A DNA stretch of 64,000 nucleotides from JAGQOZ01 sp041399205 (lineage in GTDB: Bacteria; Planctomycetota; Planctomycetia; Pirellulales; Pirellulaceae): positions 62,001 through 126,000 of the forward strand of contig JAWKTK010000003.1 of NCBI GenBank assembly GCA_041399205.1, read 5' to 3'. The notes beneath the pieces are model-generated. The model ran no database searches and had not been told where the DNA came from. It saw only the letters and a list, made by a program, of their open reading frames with translations. Below are positions 37,901-46,855 of the stretch, piece by piece. Position 1 is the stretch's first letter. The number at the start of each line of letters is the position of its first letter. A program made the translations under genes and the position numbers.

Positions 37901-38281
37901 TTACGACGACTGCGGCATGCGCACGCCAATCAGTTTGAACTTGTCAATCAGGATGTCCGAAGTAAATGGTTTCATGACAAATTCGTCGACACCAGCCATG
38001 ATGGCCCGCGCCATCTGTTGTGGTTCTGTTTCTGTAGTCACCATGACCATTTTGAGTGTTTCGTAACGAGGCTCTGCGCGAACTTTTTTGACAAATTCAA
38101 TGCCATTCATGACCGGCATGTTCCAGTCAACAAGGACCAATTCGATATCATCGTTGGCAATCAACTTGTCGTAGCCCTCTGCACCATTGCTGGCTTCAGT
38201 CACATCAAATCCCAGCTGAGTCACAATCCCTCGCAAAATTCGACGCATGGCTCGCGAATCATCGATAATCAAGGCGTTCAT
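37901..38281 (-). CDS. cheY: CheY-like response regulator (first copy in operon)
   Basis: This receiver domain of 126 residues has the full set: Asp7/Asp8, Asp52 (VLVDWNMPVMNG), Thr82/Thr83 (MVTTET) and Lys104 followed by Pro. It is the nearest CheY to the receptor and cheA and the better candidate for the motor-binding form. Gaps are about 57 bases to the receptor upstream and 59 bases to the HDOD gene downstream. Confidence 0.92.
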   Translation of the reverse strand: MNALIIDDSRAMRRILRGIVTQLGFDVTEASNGAEGYDKLIANDDIELVLVDWNMPVMNGIEFVKKVRAEPRYETLKMVMVTTETEPQQMARAIMAGVDEFVMKPFTSDILIDKFKLIGVRMPQSS

Positions 38282-38338
38282 CGGAGCTTGCTCCTGAGTT
38301 GTGCAAGTGGAATGCTTCTGGACACGCTGGCTTTGCTC

Positions 38339-39924
38339 CTATAATGACTGTACGAATCCGTCATTGGCGGCCTCGCGAATTCGATACTTACCTTTACCCG
38401 CAGGAGCCGGTAATGACGAACTGGATTCGTGCTTGGAGTTGGAAGCTTGACGCGAACGTTCGGAAATCAAAGCCATTAACTCCATGGCCATATCTTCAAT
38501 TTCGTGGGCCACACTGAGCGTTTGTTCGGTACCGCTGGACGTCGAAAGTGCCGCTTCCGCTACGTGCGAAATGTTCCTGGCAATCTCATCACTGCCATGC
38601 GCAACCTCCGCAATGTTGCGGCTGATCTCCGCCGTCATGGCGCTTTGTTCTTCTACGGCACTGGCAATGGCGTTCTGTGATTCGTTGATATCGTTGATAA
38701 TCGACGTCACTCGGCCAATCGCGTCGACCGCTTCCTTGGTGTCCACTTGGATGGTTTCAATCTTCCGCGTAATGTCTTCCGTAGCCTTGCTGGTTTCCTT
38801 GGCCAATTCCTTCACTTCGTTGGCCACCACGGCGAACCCCTTGCCCGCTTCGCCGGCTCGAGCCGCTTCGATGGTAGCGTTCAAGGCCAACAGATTGGTT
38901 TGTTCAGCAATCGAATTGATCACTTTGATGACGTTGCCAATTTCCAGACTGCTTTCGCCCAATTTGGTGATGGTGGCGTTGGTTTGTCGAGCGGCATCGA
39001 CGCCGGATCGAGCTACCGAAGCTGCGCTCGTCGCGTTGCCAGAAATCTCCCGAATACTGGCATCAAATTCTTCGACAGCCGAAGCCAATGCCGTGGCATT
39101 CGCACTCACCTGCTCGGACGCTCCGCTGGCCAAGGTAGCTTGTTGCGAAGTCGCTTCCGCGTTTTCTTGCATCCGCCGTCCAATGCTACCCAATTCTTCG
39201 TTGGATACTCTCAACATTCGCTGGGCCGTGGACTGCAAAGGGCTAACGGTCTCGCGAACCGTGAACCAACCACATCCCGCGCCACATAGAACCAGGCCCG
39301 TCGCAAAGGCAATGGACCAAAACGTGCCAGACGAAGCTACCTTCTGCGCTTCGACGGCTACTCCCTTATTCTCTTCAATGGCCAACTGGACCACTCGATC
39401 AATCGCCTTGCGGTGAACATGAAACACCTCTTGCAACTTGCCCGACGCCAGTTGGTGCACCAACGCTTCGTTCCGCTCTAAACACGCTGGCATGAATTCC
39501 AGTTCAACCGTATCAAAGAACTGCACGGCCGGTTCATAGGCATCCACCGTCAGCGAGGTTCGCAAGTCACCCGGCCTCAACTGCTGCAGCCAAAATTCGT
39601 GGCGGCGTTCAAAGTTCGCTCGGTATTCAGTAAATTGCCTTGCAATGGCTTCCAGTTCCGCATCCTTGGCACCCGACTCTACTTCGTTGGCGGCATGCAA
39701 TGACAACAAATACGCTTCGACAATGTACTGCGGCGGTGGCAAGACATCCGCGATCAAATCCTGCCTTGAATAATCTTGTGATAATAGGGGCCGTCCACCT
39801 TGGTCATCGACAATGTCAGGTAAGACCATGTACCGTAGACACTGATCCCGATGGCAAACAACGCCACTAGCAAGTAGATCTTGGTGCTCACTTTCAGCTT
39901 TTGAATCATCTGGACATGTCCCAT
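38339..39924 (-). CDS. Methyl-accepting chemotaxis protein, frameshifted near its N-terminus
   Basis: This membrane receptor of the operon starts MGHVQMIQKLKVSTKIYLLV (ATG at 39924) with a membrane segment, then LTLSMTKVDGPYYHKIIQG. The frame breaks at about 39765 and continues as QDLIADVLPPPQYIVEAYLLSL, a double Cache/four-helix-like ligand domain. A second membrane segment (SIAFATGLVLCGAGCGWFTV) and then the signalling hairpin EQTNLLALNATIEAARAGEA follow. No clear HAMP is present. One indel in a GGCAGG run near 39766 restores one protein of about 527 residues. The ORF from 39829 alone lacks the first membrane helix and is not a believable start. Confidence 0.88.
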
Positions 39925-39981
39925 ATCGGTTTACCTTCTTTGTCGCGTGATTGGTGCGTTGAGGTCATTCCCACCATCACC

Positions 39982-40428
39982 TTACGCCGCTTCATTGATC
40001 GCTTTTTGAATATCCAAAACTAACAGTAGTCGGCCTTCTAACTTGTAGGCTCCTCGGATCAGCTCGCGAGAAACCCCTTGCAATGTATCTGGCGGCGGCT
40101 CGAACTGCTGACGGTTGACTTCGACCACATCTCCAATTTCGTCCACCAATAAACTCACTACACCGTCGGGCGTTCGAATCACCACGTTCATGGCTTCGTC
40201 GTGCGATCGGCGAGCGAATCCGAGTCGAGTCCCCAAGTCCAGAGCCGTCACTATTTGGCCTCGTAGATTCATGAGGCCTTGAATGCGTTCTGGAGCCAGA
40301 GGCACGCGAGTCATCCGTTGATGTCGAATCACCTCTTGCACTTGAAGAACTTCAACACCAAAGAATAGATCCCCTAATGTGAACGTGCAGAAGGTTTCTC
40401 TCAAAGACGTAGTAGCCGTTGCGTTCAT
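39982..40428 (-). CDS. cheW: CheW coupling protein
   Basis: CheW links receptors to CheA. The 148-residue protein has the single CheW fold: FCTFTLGDLFFGVEVLQVQEV, then GLMNLRGQIVTALDLGTRL and SLLVDEIGDVVEV. It starts 12 bases after the cheA stop and is translated from the same message. Its stop is 57 bases before the receptor start. Confidence 0.95.
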   Translation of the reverse strand: MNATATTSLRETFCTFTLGDLFFGVEVLQVQEVIRHQRMTRVPLAPERIQGLMNLRGQIVTALDLGTRLGFARRSHDEAMNVVIRTPDGVVSLLVDEIGDVVEVNRQQFEPPPDTLQGVSRELIRGAYKLEGRLLLVLDIQKAINEAA

Positions 40429-40440
40429 GTGGTTCCTTTT

Positions 40441-42840
40441 CTATGCCGCAGAGTATTCATCGGGTAGCGCCAAGTGCGCAAGGGTGCGTGACAGATCAAC
40501 AACCTGTGTGACACGTCCGTCGATGATGCGTTCTTCTGACGTGGGGTCGATGTTTGATTCCGTCACAATGTCCAAAATGCTGCCGACTAACACACCGATG
40601 TCGCGACCGTTTCTTGAATGCACCACAACATGAATCAAGTCGGACGAACCACTGGCATAGGTCGGCGCACCATCGACGCCGACCAACGGCATGATTTGTC
40701 CTCGGTATTGCACCACCGGCCGGTGATTCACTTGTTCAATACGACGGGCGTCAAATTCTTCTAAACGAGCGACACTGCTGAGCGGTATGGCAACTCGACC
40801 TCCATCCCCGGGATCGACTATCAATACGGAATGGCCGCGAGTCCCCTGATCGTTCGCTCGAAAGCCAGCGTTGCTGATCGCCTTTTCGTGATTTTCCGTG
40901 ACCACATTGCCTTGTCGAGCCAACCCCAGTACATCCAAAATCAAGGCTACGGTTCCGTCGCCCATAATGGTTGCGCCAGCGTACGCCGAAATGCTTTGCA
41001 GTTGATCACAAAGCGGTTTCACCACGATTTCTTGCGTGTCGTTGATTTCGTCCACCACCAGTCCAAATTGCCGGTCTTCCGCTTGTAATACCACAATATT
41101 GACCGTTTCGGACGTTTTGGCTTCGGGCGAAAAGGTAGCCGTTCGCAGTTCTTGATTCAAATACAACAAGGGCAGCAAATTGCCGCGCAGTCGATAGACC
41201 GGAACGCTGTGAATGGTCTCGATTTCCTTTTTTGCTCGGTCCCCTTCCAACCGCACCAACTCCAGCAAACTCACTTGCGGAATGGCATAGCGATCTCCGT
41301 CGGACGTTACGATCAAAGCCGGCACAATGGCCAATGTCAACGGAATCTTGATTCGTAAGGTGGTGCCCTTGCCAGGCACACTATGAATGTCCAACGTCCC
41401 GCCAATCTTTTCGACATTGGTTTTCACCACGTCCATACCGACGCCTCGGCCCGAAACATTGGTAACCTTGGCCGCCGTAGAGAATCCTGGTAGCAACACG
41501 AGATTGGTCAGTTCACGTTCCGTCATCTGTTCAACTTGCTCTTCCGAAACCAAGCCGCGGCTAATCGCCTTCTCTTTCACTCGCTCAATGTTGATGCCAC
41601 CACCATCGTCGACAATTTCAATATTGACTTGACCACCTTCATGAAACGCACGCAACCACAGAGTACCTTCCCTGGGTTTACCATTTGATTCCCGAACGTC
41701 AGGACTTTCGATTCCATGGTCCACCGAATTGCGCACAATGTGCGTCAACGGATCCTTAATGGCTTCCAAGATCGTCTTGTCCAATTCCGTCTCAGCGCCC
41801 TCCATCACCACTTCCACTTGCTTGCCGCATGAACTAGCCAAGTCCCGGACAACTCGAGGCAGTTTGCTCCACGCGTTGCGAATCGGCTGCATGCGAGTCT
41901 TCATCACGCCTTCTTGCAGCTCGGTGGTAATCAAGTTCAATCGCTGACAAGCGGCGGTCATACTGGCGTCTTCGATAAGCCGACTGAATTGAATAATCTG
42001 GTTACGAGACAACACTAATTCGCCTACCAGATTCATCAGTCGATCAAGCAGCTTGACGTCCAAACGCACGGTGGAGTCAGCCAAATTATGACTGCTACGA
42101 TCCGGTTCGTCCGAACCTTTCTTCGGTTCAGACGCCTTGGCAGCTGGCGCGGATCGAGCTGCCGGTGCAGGTTTCTGTGACGGCGCTGGTGCCGACGAAG
42201 CAGATTCCGAATTGGCCACTTCGGGCGAGGAATCCGCCGCGTTGAAGCAGGACGCTTGGCCACCAATCGTTGCCGTTGATTCCGATGCTGCCGCATCCGC
42301 TGCTGTTTCGGACGAATGTTCAGCAACAGCAATGGCGTCTTCGCTCGTCGCAGCTGGAGCAAGGGTCGCCTCGCTTGCGCCAGCGTTATCGTTGTCGCTT
42401 GGATTGTCGGACAAATCGCTGCTATCGGCTGCCGTAGTTGCCGGAGCCGCAGCCTCGGGGTCTTTCAGTTGTTCCAAGCGACTGAGCAGATCGGCGTATT
42501 CGCCTTCGCCTTCCACACCGGTTGATTCAATCTGTCGCAAGATATCGCGAACAGCGTCGACCATGGCCAACAGTCCGTCGGCAATTTCGTTGGTCAAGCG
42601 AAGTTCGCCATCGCGCAGCGGGACCAACAGGTTTTCGCCAACGTGCGTCACCTTTTCCAAATTGGGAAATGCCAGGAATCCCGACGTTCCTTTGATCGAA
42701 TGAATTGTGCGGAAAATACTCGCCAGTCGATCCAAGTCATCCGGAACTTCTTCCAGCGCCAACAGGTCACTATCTAGCTGGTCCAGGTTTTCGTAGCTCT
42801 CAACCAAGAACTCCTTGACGATCTCGTCCAATTGCTCCAT
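40441..42840 (-). CDS. cheA: Chemotaxis histidine kinase CheA with second CheW-like domain
   Basis: This is the central kinase of the pathway, 799 residues. P1 (Hpt) carries His47 (IFRTIHSIKGTSGFL). A ~110-residue Ala/Ser-rich linker takes the place of a P2 domain. P3 (LDRLMNLVGELVLSRNQI), P4 ATPase (LTHIVRNSVDHGIE, DDGGGIN, GRGVGMDVV) and P5 (LTLAIVPALIV, VYRLRGNLLPLLYL) follow. After P5, residues ~640-799 form another CheW-like module (VLIVDPGDGGRVAIPLSSV, QIMPLVGVDG). An extra CheW module after P5 is unusual. The start ATG at 42840 opens the operon. Confidence 0.95.
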   Translation of the reverse strand: MEQLDEIVKEFLVESYENLDQLDSDLLALEEVPDDLDRLASIFRTIHSIKGTSGFLAFPNLEKVTHVGENLLVPLRDGELRLTNEIADGLLAMVDAVRDILRQIESTGVEGEGEYADLLSRLEQLKDPEAAAPATTAADSSDLSDNPSDNDNAGASEATLAPAATSEDAIAVAEHSSETAADAAASESTATIGGQASCFNAADSSPEVANSESASSAPAPSQKPAPAARSAPAAKASEPKKGSDEPDRSSHNLADSTVRLDVKLLDRLMNLVGELVLSRNQIIQFSRLIEDASMTAACQRLNLITTELQEGVMKTRMQPIRNAWSKLPRVVRDLASSCGKQVEVVMEGAETELDKTILEAIKDPLTHIVRNSVDHGIESPDVRESNGKPREGTLWLRAFHEGGQVNIEIVDDGGGINIERVKEKAISRGLVSEEQVEQMTERELTNLVLLPGFSTAAKVTNVSGRGVGMDVVKTNVEKIGGTLDIHSVPGKGTTLRIKIPLTLAIVPALIVTSDGDRYAIPQVSLLELVRLEGDRAKKEIETIHSVPVYRLRGNLLPLLYLNQELRTATFSPEAKTSETVNIVVLQAEDRQFGLVVDEINDTQEIVVKPLCDQLQSISAYAGATIMGDGTVALILDVLGLARQGNVVTENHEKAISNAGFRANDQGTRGHSVLIVDPGDGGRVAIPLSSVARLEEFDARRIEQVNHRPVVQYRGQIMPLVGVDGAPTYASGSSDLIHVVVHSRNGRDIGVLVGSILDIVTESNIDPTSEERIIDGRVTQVVDLSRTLAHLALPDEYSAA

Positions 42841-43287
42841 TGCATCGTCCTTTGGTCACGCTTGCGCGCAATAAGTCTGTGTCTGTTAATCCGTTCTGAG
42901 TCATCGAAGCTAGCTGGAAAAACTTGCCGGCAAATTTTTACTGAACGGCAAAACTTTTCAGTGCCTGGCAGTTCGCTCCGGTCGTTCCGATTAGACGGAA
43001 CTGCTCCTATCGCCAAAGAACAGGAACTACGCAACTCGCACTGGTTAACCGCATGTCGCCATCGATCGTAGACCGGATGACGCGTTCCAAGTCTTAGTAG
43101 TGGACAAGGTGACCCGTCCTAGCTAGAACCGGAATGGCCGAACTGGCAATAAGACGGCGGCGCAGATTTGGTTTGTCCGTGCGTTCCCACGTGTCGCTTT
43201 TCCCGACCGGTGGAATGGCGTATGATCCGAAATGCTCGATTCTTCGAATTTACCGACTGAGACGCTCCATTGCGCAGAAAGCCATCC
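42841..43287. other. Divergent region between cheA and the cysteine desulfurase gene
   Basis: This 447-base stretch must hold promoters for both directions. The palindrome TTGCCGGCAA (42924-42933) and a neighbouring TTTGCCG copy on the minus strand are visible; no clear sigma-28 or sigma-54 consensus was found. No protein or RNA gene is seen in it. A long minus-strand ORF (43123-43809) that overlaps the next gene is a shadow. Confidence 0.55.
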
Positions 43288-44427
43288 ATGCGACAGATCT
43301 ATTTGGACTACAACGCCACCACGCCCGTGGCTCCCACGGTGTTTGAGGCGATGCGACCATTCTTGACGGATCATTTCGGAAATCCGTCCAGCGGTCATGT
43401 CTTGGGACGGGCTTGTAGTCAAGCCATCGAGGACGCTCGAGAAAGTGTGGCCATGCTGTTGGGCGCGGCAGCGGACGAAATCATTTTTACCGGAACAGGG
43501 ACCGAAGCGAACAACCTGGCGCTCAAAGGGGTCTGCCAAGAAGCCGACCGCTTTGCGGGGCACATTGTGATTTCTTCCATCGAACATCCGGCCGTCAAAG
43601 AACCGGCGTTGTATCTGAATCGCATGGGCTGCCAGTTGACGGTGGTAGGCACGGATGAGCGAGGGATTGTTGATCCTCACGCAGTAGAAGCCGCGATTCG
43701 CGAAGACACCAAGATTGTCAGCATCATGCACGCGAACAACGAAATCGGTTCGATCCAGCCGATCCAAGAGATTTCCAAAATCTGTCGCCGCCATAAAGTT
43801 TTGTTGCATACAGACGCCGCGCAGTCCATCGGCAAGATCCGAACCGACGTAGACGAATTGGGCGTCGACTTGCTTACGTTAGCCGGCCACAAACTGTACG
43901 CGCCCAAAGGCATTGGTGCACTGTATGTTCGCTGCGGAATCCCTCTGCAACCGGTCCTCCACGGTGCCGGACATGAACAGGGCTTGCGGCCAGGCACGGA
44001 AAATACGCCCTACATTGTCGCCTTGGGTGCCGCCGCCAAACTGGCCGCTCGTAGCCTGTCCGAAAACGCGGACCGAATCGCGCGTCTGCGAAACTTGCTC
44101 CAGTCCGGCCTGGAAGACGCCATTCCCGGCATTACCTTCAACGGCCATCGAGACCATTGTTTGCCGAACACGTTGAGTGTCAATTTTCCTCGTGTGTCTG
44201 GCTACTATCTTCTCAACCGTTGTCCCGAAGTGTTGGCGTCCACCGGTGCCGCGTGCCACAGCGGCACGGATCACGTTTCGGACACGTTGCAATCGATCGG
44301 GCTTTCTCAATCTAAGGCAATGGGGACCGTCCGCTTGAGCCTAGGCTGGAACACGTCTGAAGAAGATGTTCAACGAGCAACCAGCGCAATGATTTCTGCT
44401 TGGGAAAGTTTGACCGCAGACGCGTAA
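43288..44427 (+). CDS. Cysteine desulfurase (NifS/IscS-type)
   Basis: The enzyme takes sulfur from cysteine, with PLP, for iron-sulfur clusters or thiolated tRNA. Landmarks are YLDYNATTP (5-13), GNPSSGH (31-37), the PLP-binding Lys202 (LAGHKLYAPKG) and the active-site loop Cys323 (STGAACHSG). It has 379 residues. The start ATG at 43288 is six codons into the open frame, preceded by AGAAAG. No iscU or sufE gene follows; the next gene is convergent. Whether it serves Fe-S or tRNA cannot be said. Confidence 0.92.
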   Translation: MRQIYLDYNATTPVAPTVFEAMRPFLTDHFGNPSSGHVLGRACSQAIEDARESVAMLLGAAADEIIFTGTGTEANNLALKGVCQEADRFAGHIVISSIEHPAVKEPALYLNRMGCQLTVVGTDERGIVDPHAVEAAIREDTKIVSIMHANNEIGSIQPIQEISKICRRHKVLLHTDAAQSIGKIRTDVDELGVDLLTLAGHKLYAPKGIGALYVRCGIPLQPVLHGAGHEQGLRPGTENTPYIVALGAAAKLAARSLSENADRIARLRNLLQSGLEDAIPGITFNGHRDHCLPNTLSVNFPRVSGYYLLNRCPEVLASTGAACHSGTDHVSDTLQSIGLSQSKAMGTVRLSLGWNTSEEDVQRATSAMISAWESLTADA

Positions 44428-44482
44428 ATTTGACAACGCGACTGCAGCCCAGCCATCCTGTCACTAGCGGCAGTTGAAAAAA

Positions 44483-46561
44483 CTAGTCGACTTTCTTGGC
44501 GTTCCACGGAAGCTTCTGTCCGCCGAAGCCGGATTCCAGAATAATCTGGCCGGTGATTTGGTTGTCTTGGACTTGGCCATCAAAGACGGCCGTCAGTTGT
44601 CTACCGGACAGTACAATGGGTACGTCAAACTGGATGCGGTCGCCGTAAACATGTCCGCTTTGCAAATCGCGCTGAATGCCCAAGCCCGTGTATTCGCCGG
44701 ACAGTCGATTCGGTTCGACCAAGTTCACTTTAATCTCGTGCTCGGACGTTCCTTGGCGACCGGGCAGCGACCACTTCCACGTTCCCGACGGATCGACACT
44801 GGCGGCAGGTGCATTTGCTAACGGAGCGGGCATGGTGGTGAAGAAACCAATCATCATCTCTTCCCAACTCTGCTGTCCCCAGCGAACCGTGTCGGTTGGA
44901 TCTGGGTTGGATAGATTCCGCTGCGAATTGTCGAATGTGGCCAAACAGCGGAGTTTGGTTCCGGCCGGCATCAGCTTTGGTTCAGCCAATTGGTAGGTTA
45001 GCTGCCAATTGAAGTCGTAGTTTGGTACGTCCAACAAGATCTCTTTGTTGCCGTCGGGATAGATCGCTTCGTAGGTAAACGCTTTGCCTCGCAAATGCAT
45101 ATGCGGAGACATCGACAACAACAAGTGGTCTCGCGCAAACGTCATGCCGGCTTCCACTTGATGGTTCGCAGCTTTCGGCGGAATGGCAAAGTCCGTATTG
45201 ATGGTCATGCCGCCTTTGACAATCTTCAGCACCTTGTCCTTGGTGGTGAAGTTGACGCCAACGTAGCTTAGATCTTCTTGCGGCGAACCATTCGGAGTGT
45301 AGTGCATTTCAAAGACCAGTTTGGAACCGGCAGGAACGAACATGGCCGCTCCGTCTTTGAATTCGGTAGGCGGCGCACCAGGTGCATAACCGACCAACAT
45401 CGCGTCTAGTTGAAAACGTTCTGCGCCCGGTGGCCACACAAAGGCAATGATGTGGTGGACCACACCCGTATTGCCCGGCTTGGCTTCCGCGGCCGTGATA
45501 TATTTGTCTTCGTCCCAACCGGGATCAACGGTGAAGTACTGATATTCCACGACGCCATCTGCCGGCACGGCGAACGGCTGCTTGGATTCTCGCATGTGAA
45601 TAACCTGGTCCGGAACATCAATACGCCAGCCTTCGGCAAATTCTGGTGGCGCGGGAAGGTCTGCCGGATTGCCTTCGGGCATCCCGTTTTCAATCCATTG
45701 AAAGACCACATCCTTTTCTGCAGGTGACAATCGCGCGTCGTTTTGGAAGCTGCCGTGTTCCGGATTCGCATTCCAAGGTGGCATGCGATTTTCGTCAATC
45801 ACTTCCATGATGGTTTCGCCCCAACCTACCGTGTCGTCGTAGCTGGTCAGTGTGAACGGCGCAATCTGACCTTCACGATGACACTCGACACATCGCTGGT
45901 TGAAAATAGGAGCCACATGTTGGCTGTACGTGATTTCGCCTTGGGGTTCTACTTTGATCACTCGGCCAATGTAACAACCAACCGATTCCGTTTGAGCCAC
46001 CGCCACTGGCTTACCTGCCAAACAGGCATCAATCGCGTCAGTCAGATAATTGTGTTCTGGTTTGTCTCGCAGATAACCAATGCCAAATTGGTCGTCGATT
46101 CGACCCCAGTAGCGCACAGTGCGTTCCCTATCCAAGACAAAGACTTCGGGCGTTCGCACCGCACCCAGTTGATCGGCCAATTGATTGCCTGTGTCCTTGA
46201 GCCACGGAAAGGTCAGCTTGTGACGATTGATAAACGCCTGCATTTCTGTAATGGAATCTTGCGAATTTGCATTCACGCCGATCAGCGCCACCGACTTGTC
46301 CGCATACTCTTCAGCCAGTTGATTCAAGCGGTTCGAATAGAGCTTTACCAAGGGACATTCCGTTCCTAAGAACAGCAGCACTACCACGTCCTTGTCCGCA
46401 TAATCTGACAACGCATGCTGTTTGCCGTACGTGTCCTTCAGAGAGAAACTATCTACCGCTTTGCCCACCCAGTTGGGCGTTGCCGTCGATTCCGCCCACA
46501 GCGTTCCTATCAGACAACTACCGATGCACAAAGCCACGCTGGCGTGTAGATTTCGTAACAT
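44483..46561 (-). CDS. Redoxin - cytochrome c - copper monooxygenase-like fusion, secreted
   Basis: This 692-residue exported protein has three parts. A signal peptide (1-23) is followed by a redoxin/AlkA-like thioredoxin fold at 30-190 with a single peroxidatic-type Cys69 (LGTECPLVK). A heme motif CVECH lies at 224-228, with MPPWN-type loop after it. The C-terminal part (~320-600) resembles the peptidylglycine monooxygenase fold with likely copper ligands: His369/370 (GVVHHIIAF), His420, His487 and His489 (SPHMHLRG) and Met569 or Met570. The role is probably an envelope oxidase; the family occurs in planctomycetes but its substrate is unknown. Start ATG at 46561. Its 5' end faces the Hsp70-like gene. 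Confidence 0.82.
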   Translation of the reverse strand: MLRNLHASVALCIGSCLIGTLWAESTATPNWVGKAVDSFSLKDTYGKQHALSDYADKDVVVLLFLGTECPLVKLYSNRLNQLAEEYADKSVALIGVNANSQDSITEMQAFINRHKLTFPWLKDTGNQLADQLGAVRTPEVFVLDRERTVRYWGRIDDQFGIGYLRDKPEHNYLTDAIDACLAGKPVAVAQTESVGCYIGRVIKVEPQGEITYSQHVAPIFNQRCVECHREGQIAPFTLTSYDDTVGWGETIMEVIDENRMPPWNANPEHGSFQNDARLSPAEKDVVFQWIENGMPEGNPADLPAPPEFAEGWRIDVPDQVIHMRESKQPFAVPADGVVEYQYFTVDPGWDEDKYITAAEAKPGNTGVVHHIIAFVWPPGAERFQLDAMLVGYAPGAPPTEFKDGAAMFVPAGSKLVFEMHYTPNGSPQEDLSYVGVNFTTKDKVLKIVKGGMTINTDFAIPPKAANHQVEAGMTFARDHLLLSMSPHMHLRGKAFTYEAIYPDGNKEILLDVPNYDFNWQLTYQLAEPKLMPAGTKLRCLATFDNSQRNLSNPDPTDTVRWGQQSWEEMMIGFFTTMPAPLANAPAASVDPSGTWKWSLPGRQGTSEHEIKVNLVEPNRLSGEYTGLGIQRDLQSGHVYGDRIQFDVPIVLSGRQLTAVFDGQVQDNQITGQIILESGFGGQKLPWNAKKVD

Positions 46562-46855
46562 TTTAATTCCTAGATATGAACAGACGATGCGAACAGCGTC
46601 GTGAACCGACCAATGGTGTGGCCTTCGAATATAACGGCAAAGCATTTACCAAACGACCCGAATTTTCAACATTCGTGCGTCGTCGGTTATTCGTGAATAC
46701 TTCCTCATTCGTCCCAAAGTTTCACTTATTTCACCACTTCTTCATTCTGGGCACTCGGCTACCGAGCTGACGAACCAATCGTTCTTCTAGCTGGAAAAGT
46801 CCGGCGCTGTTAAAGTAAATTTTTCTTCTCGCAAAACTTCCGTTAGGACCGTTGC

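Noticed and set aside
38484..39416. 310-codon plus-strand ORF over the receptor gene
   Set aside because: Antisense to the conserved signalling domain; Ala/Ser-rich composition typical of a shadow frame.
42841..43287. Sigma-28 flagellar promoter before cheA
   Set aside because: TAAA-like and GCCG-like pieces are present but the spacing does not match the consensus.
43123..43809. 228-codon minus-strand ORF upstream of and across the cysteine desulfurase
   Set aside because: Most of it is antisense to a well-supported gene and it has no ribosome site.
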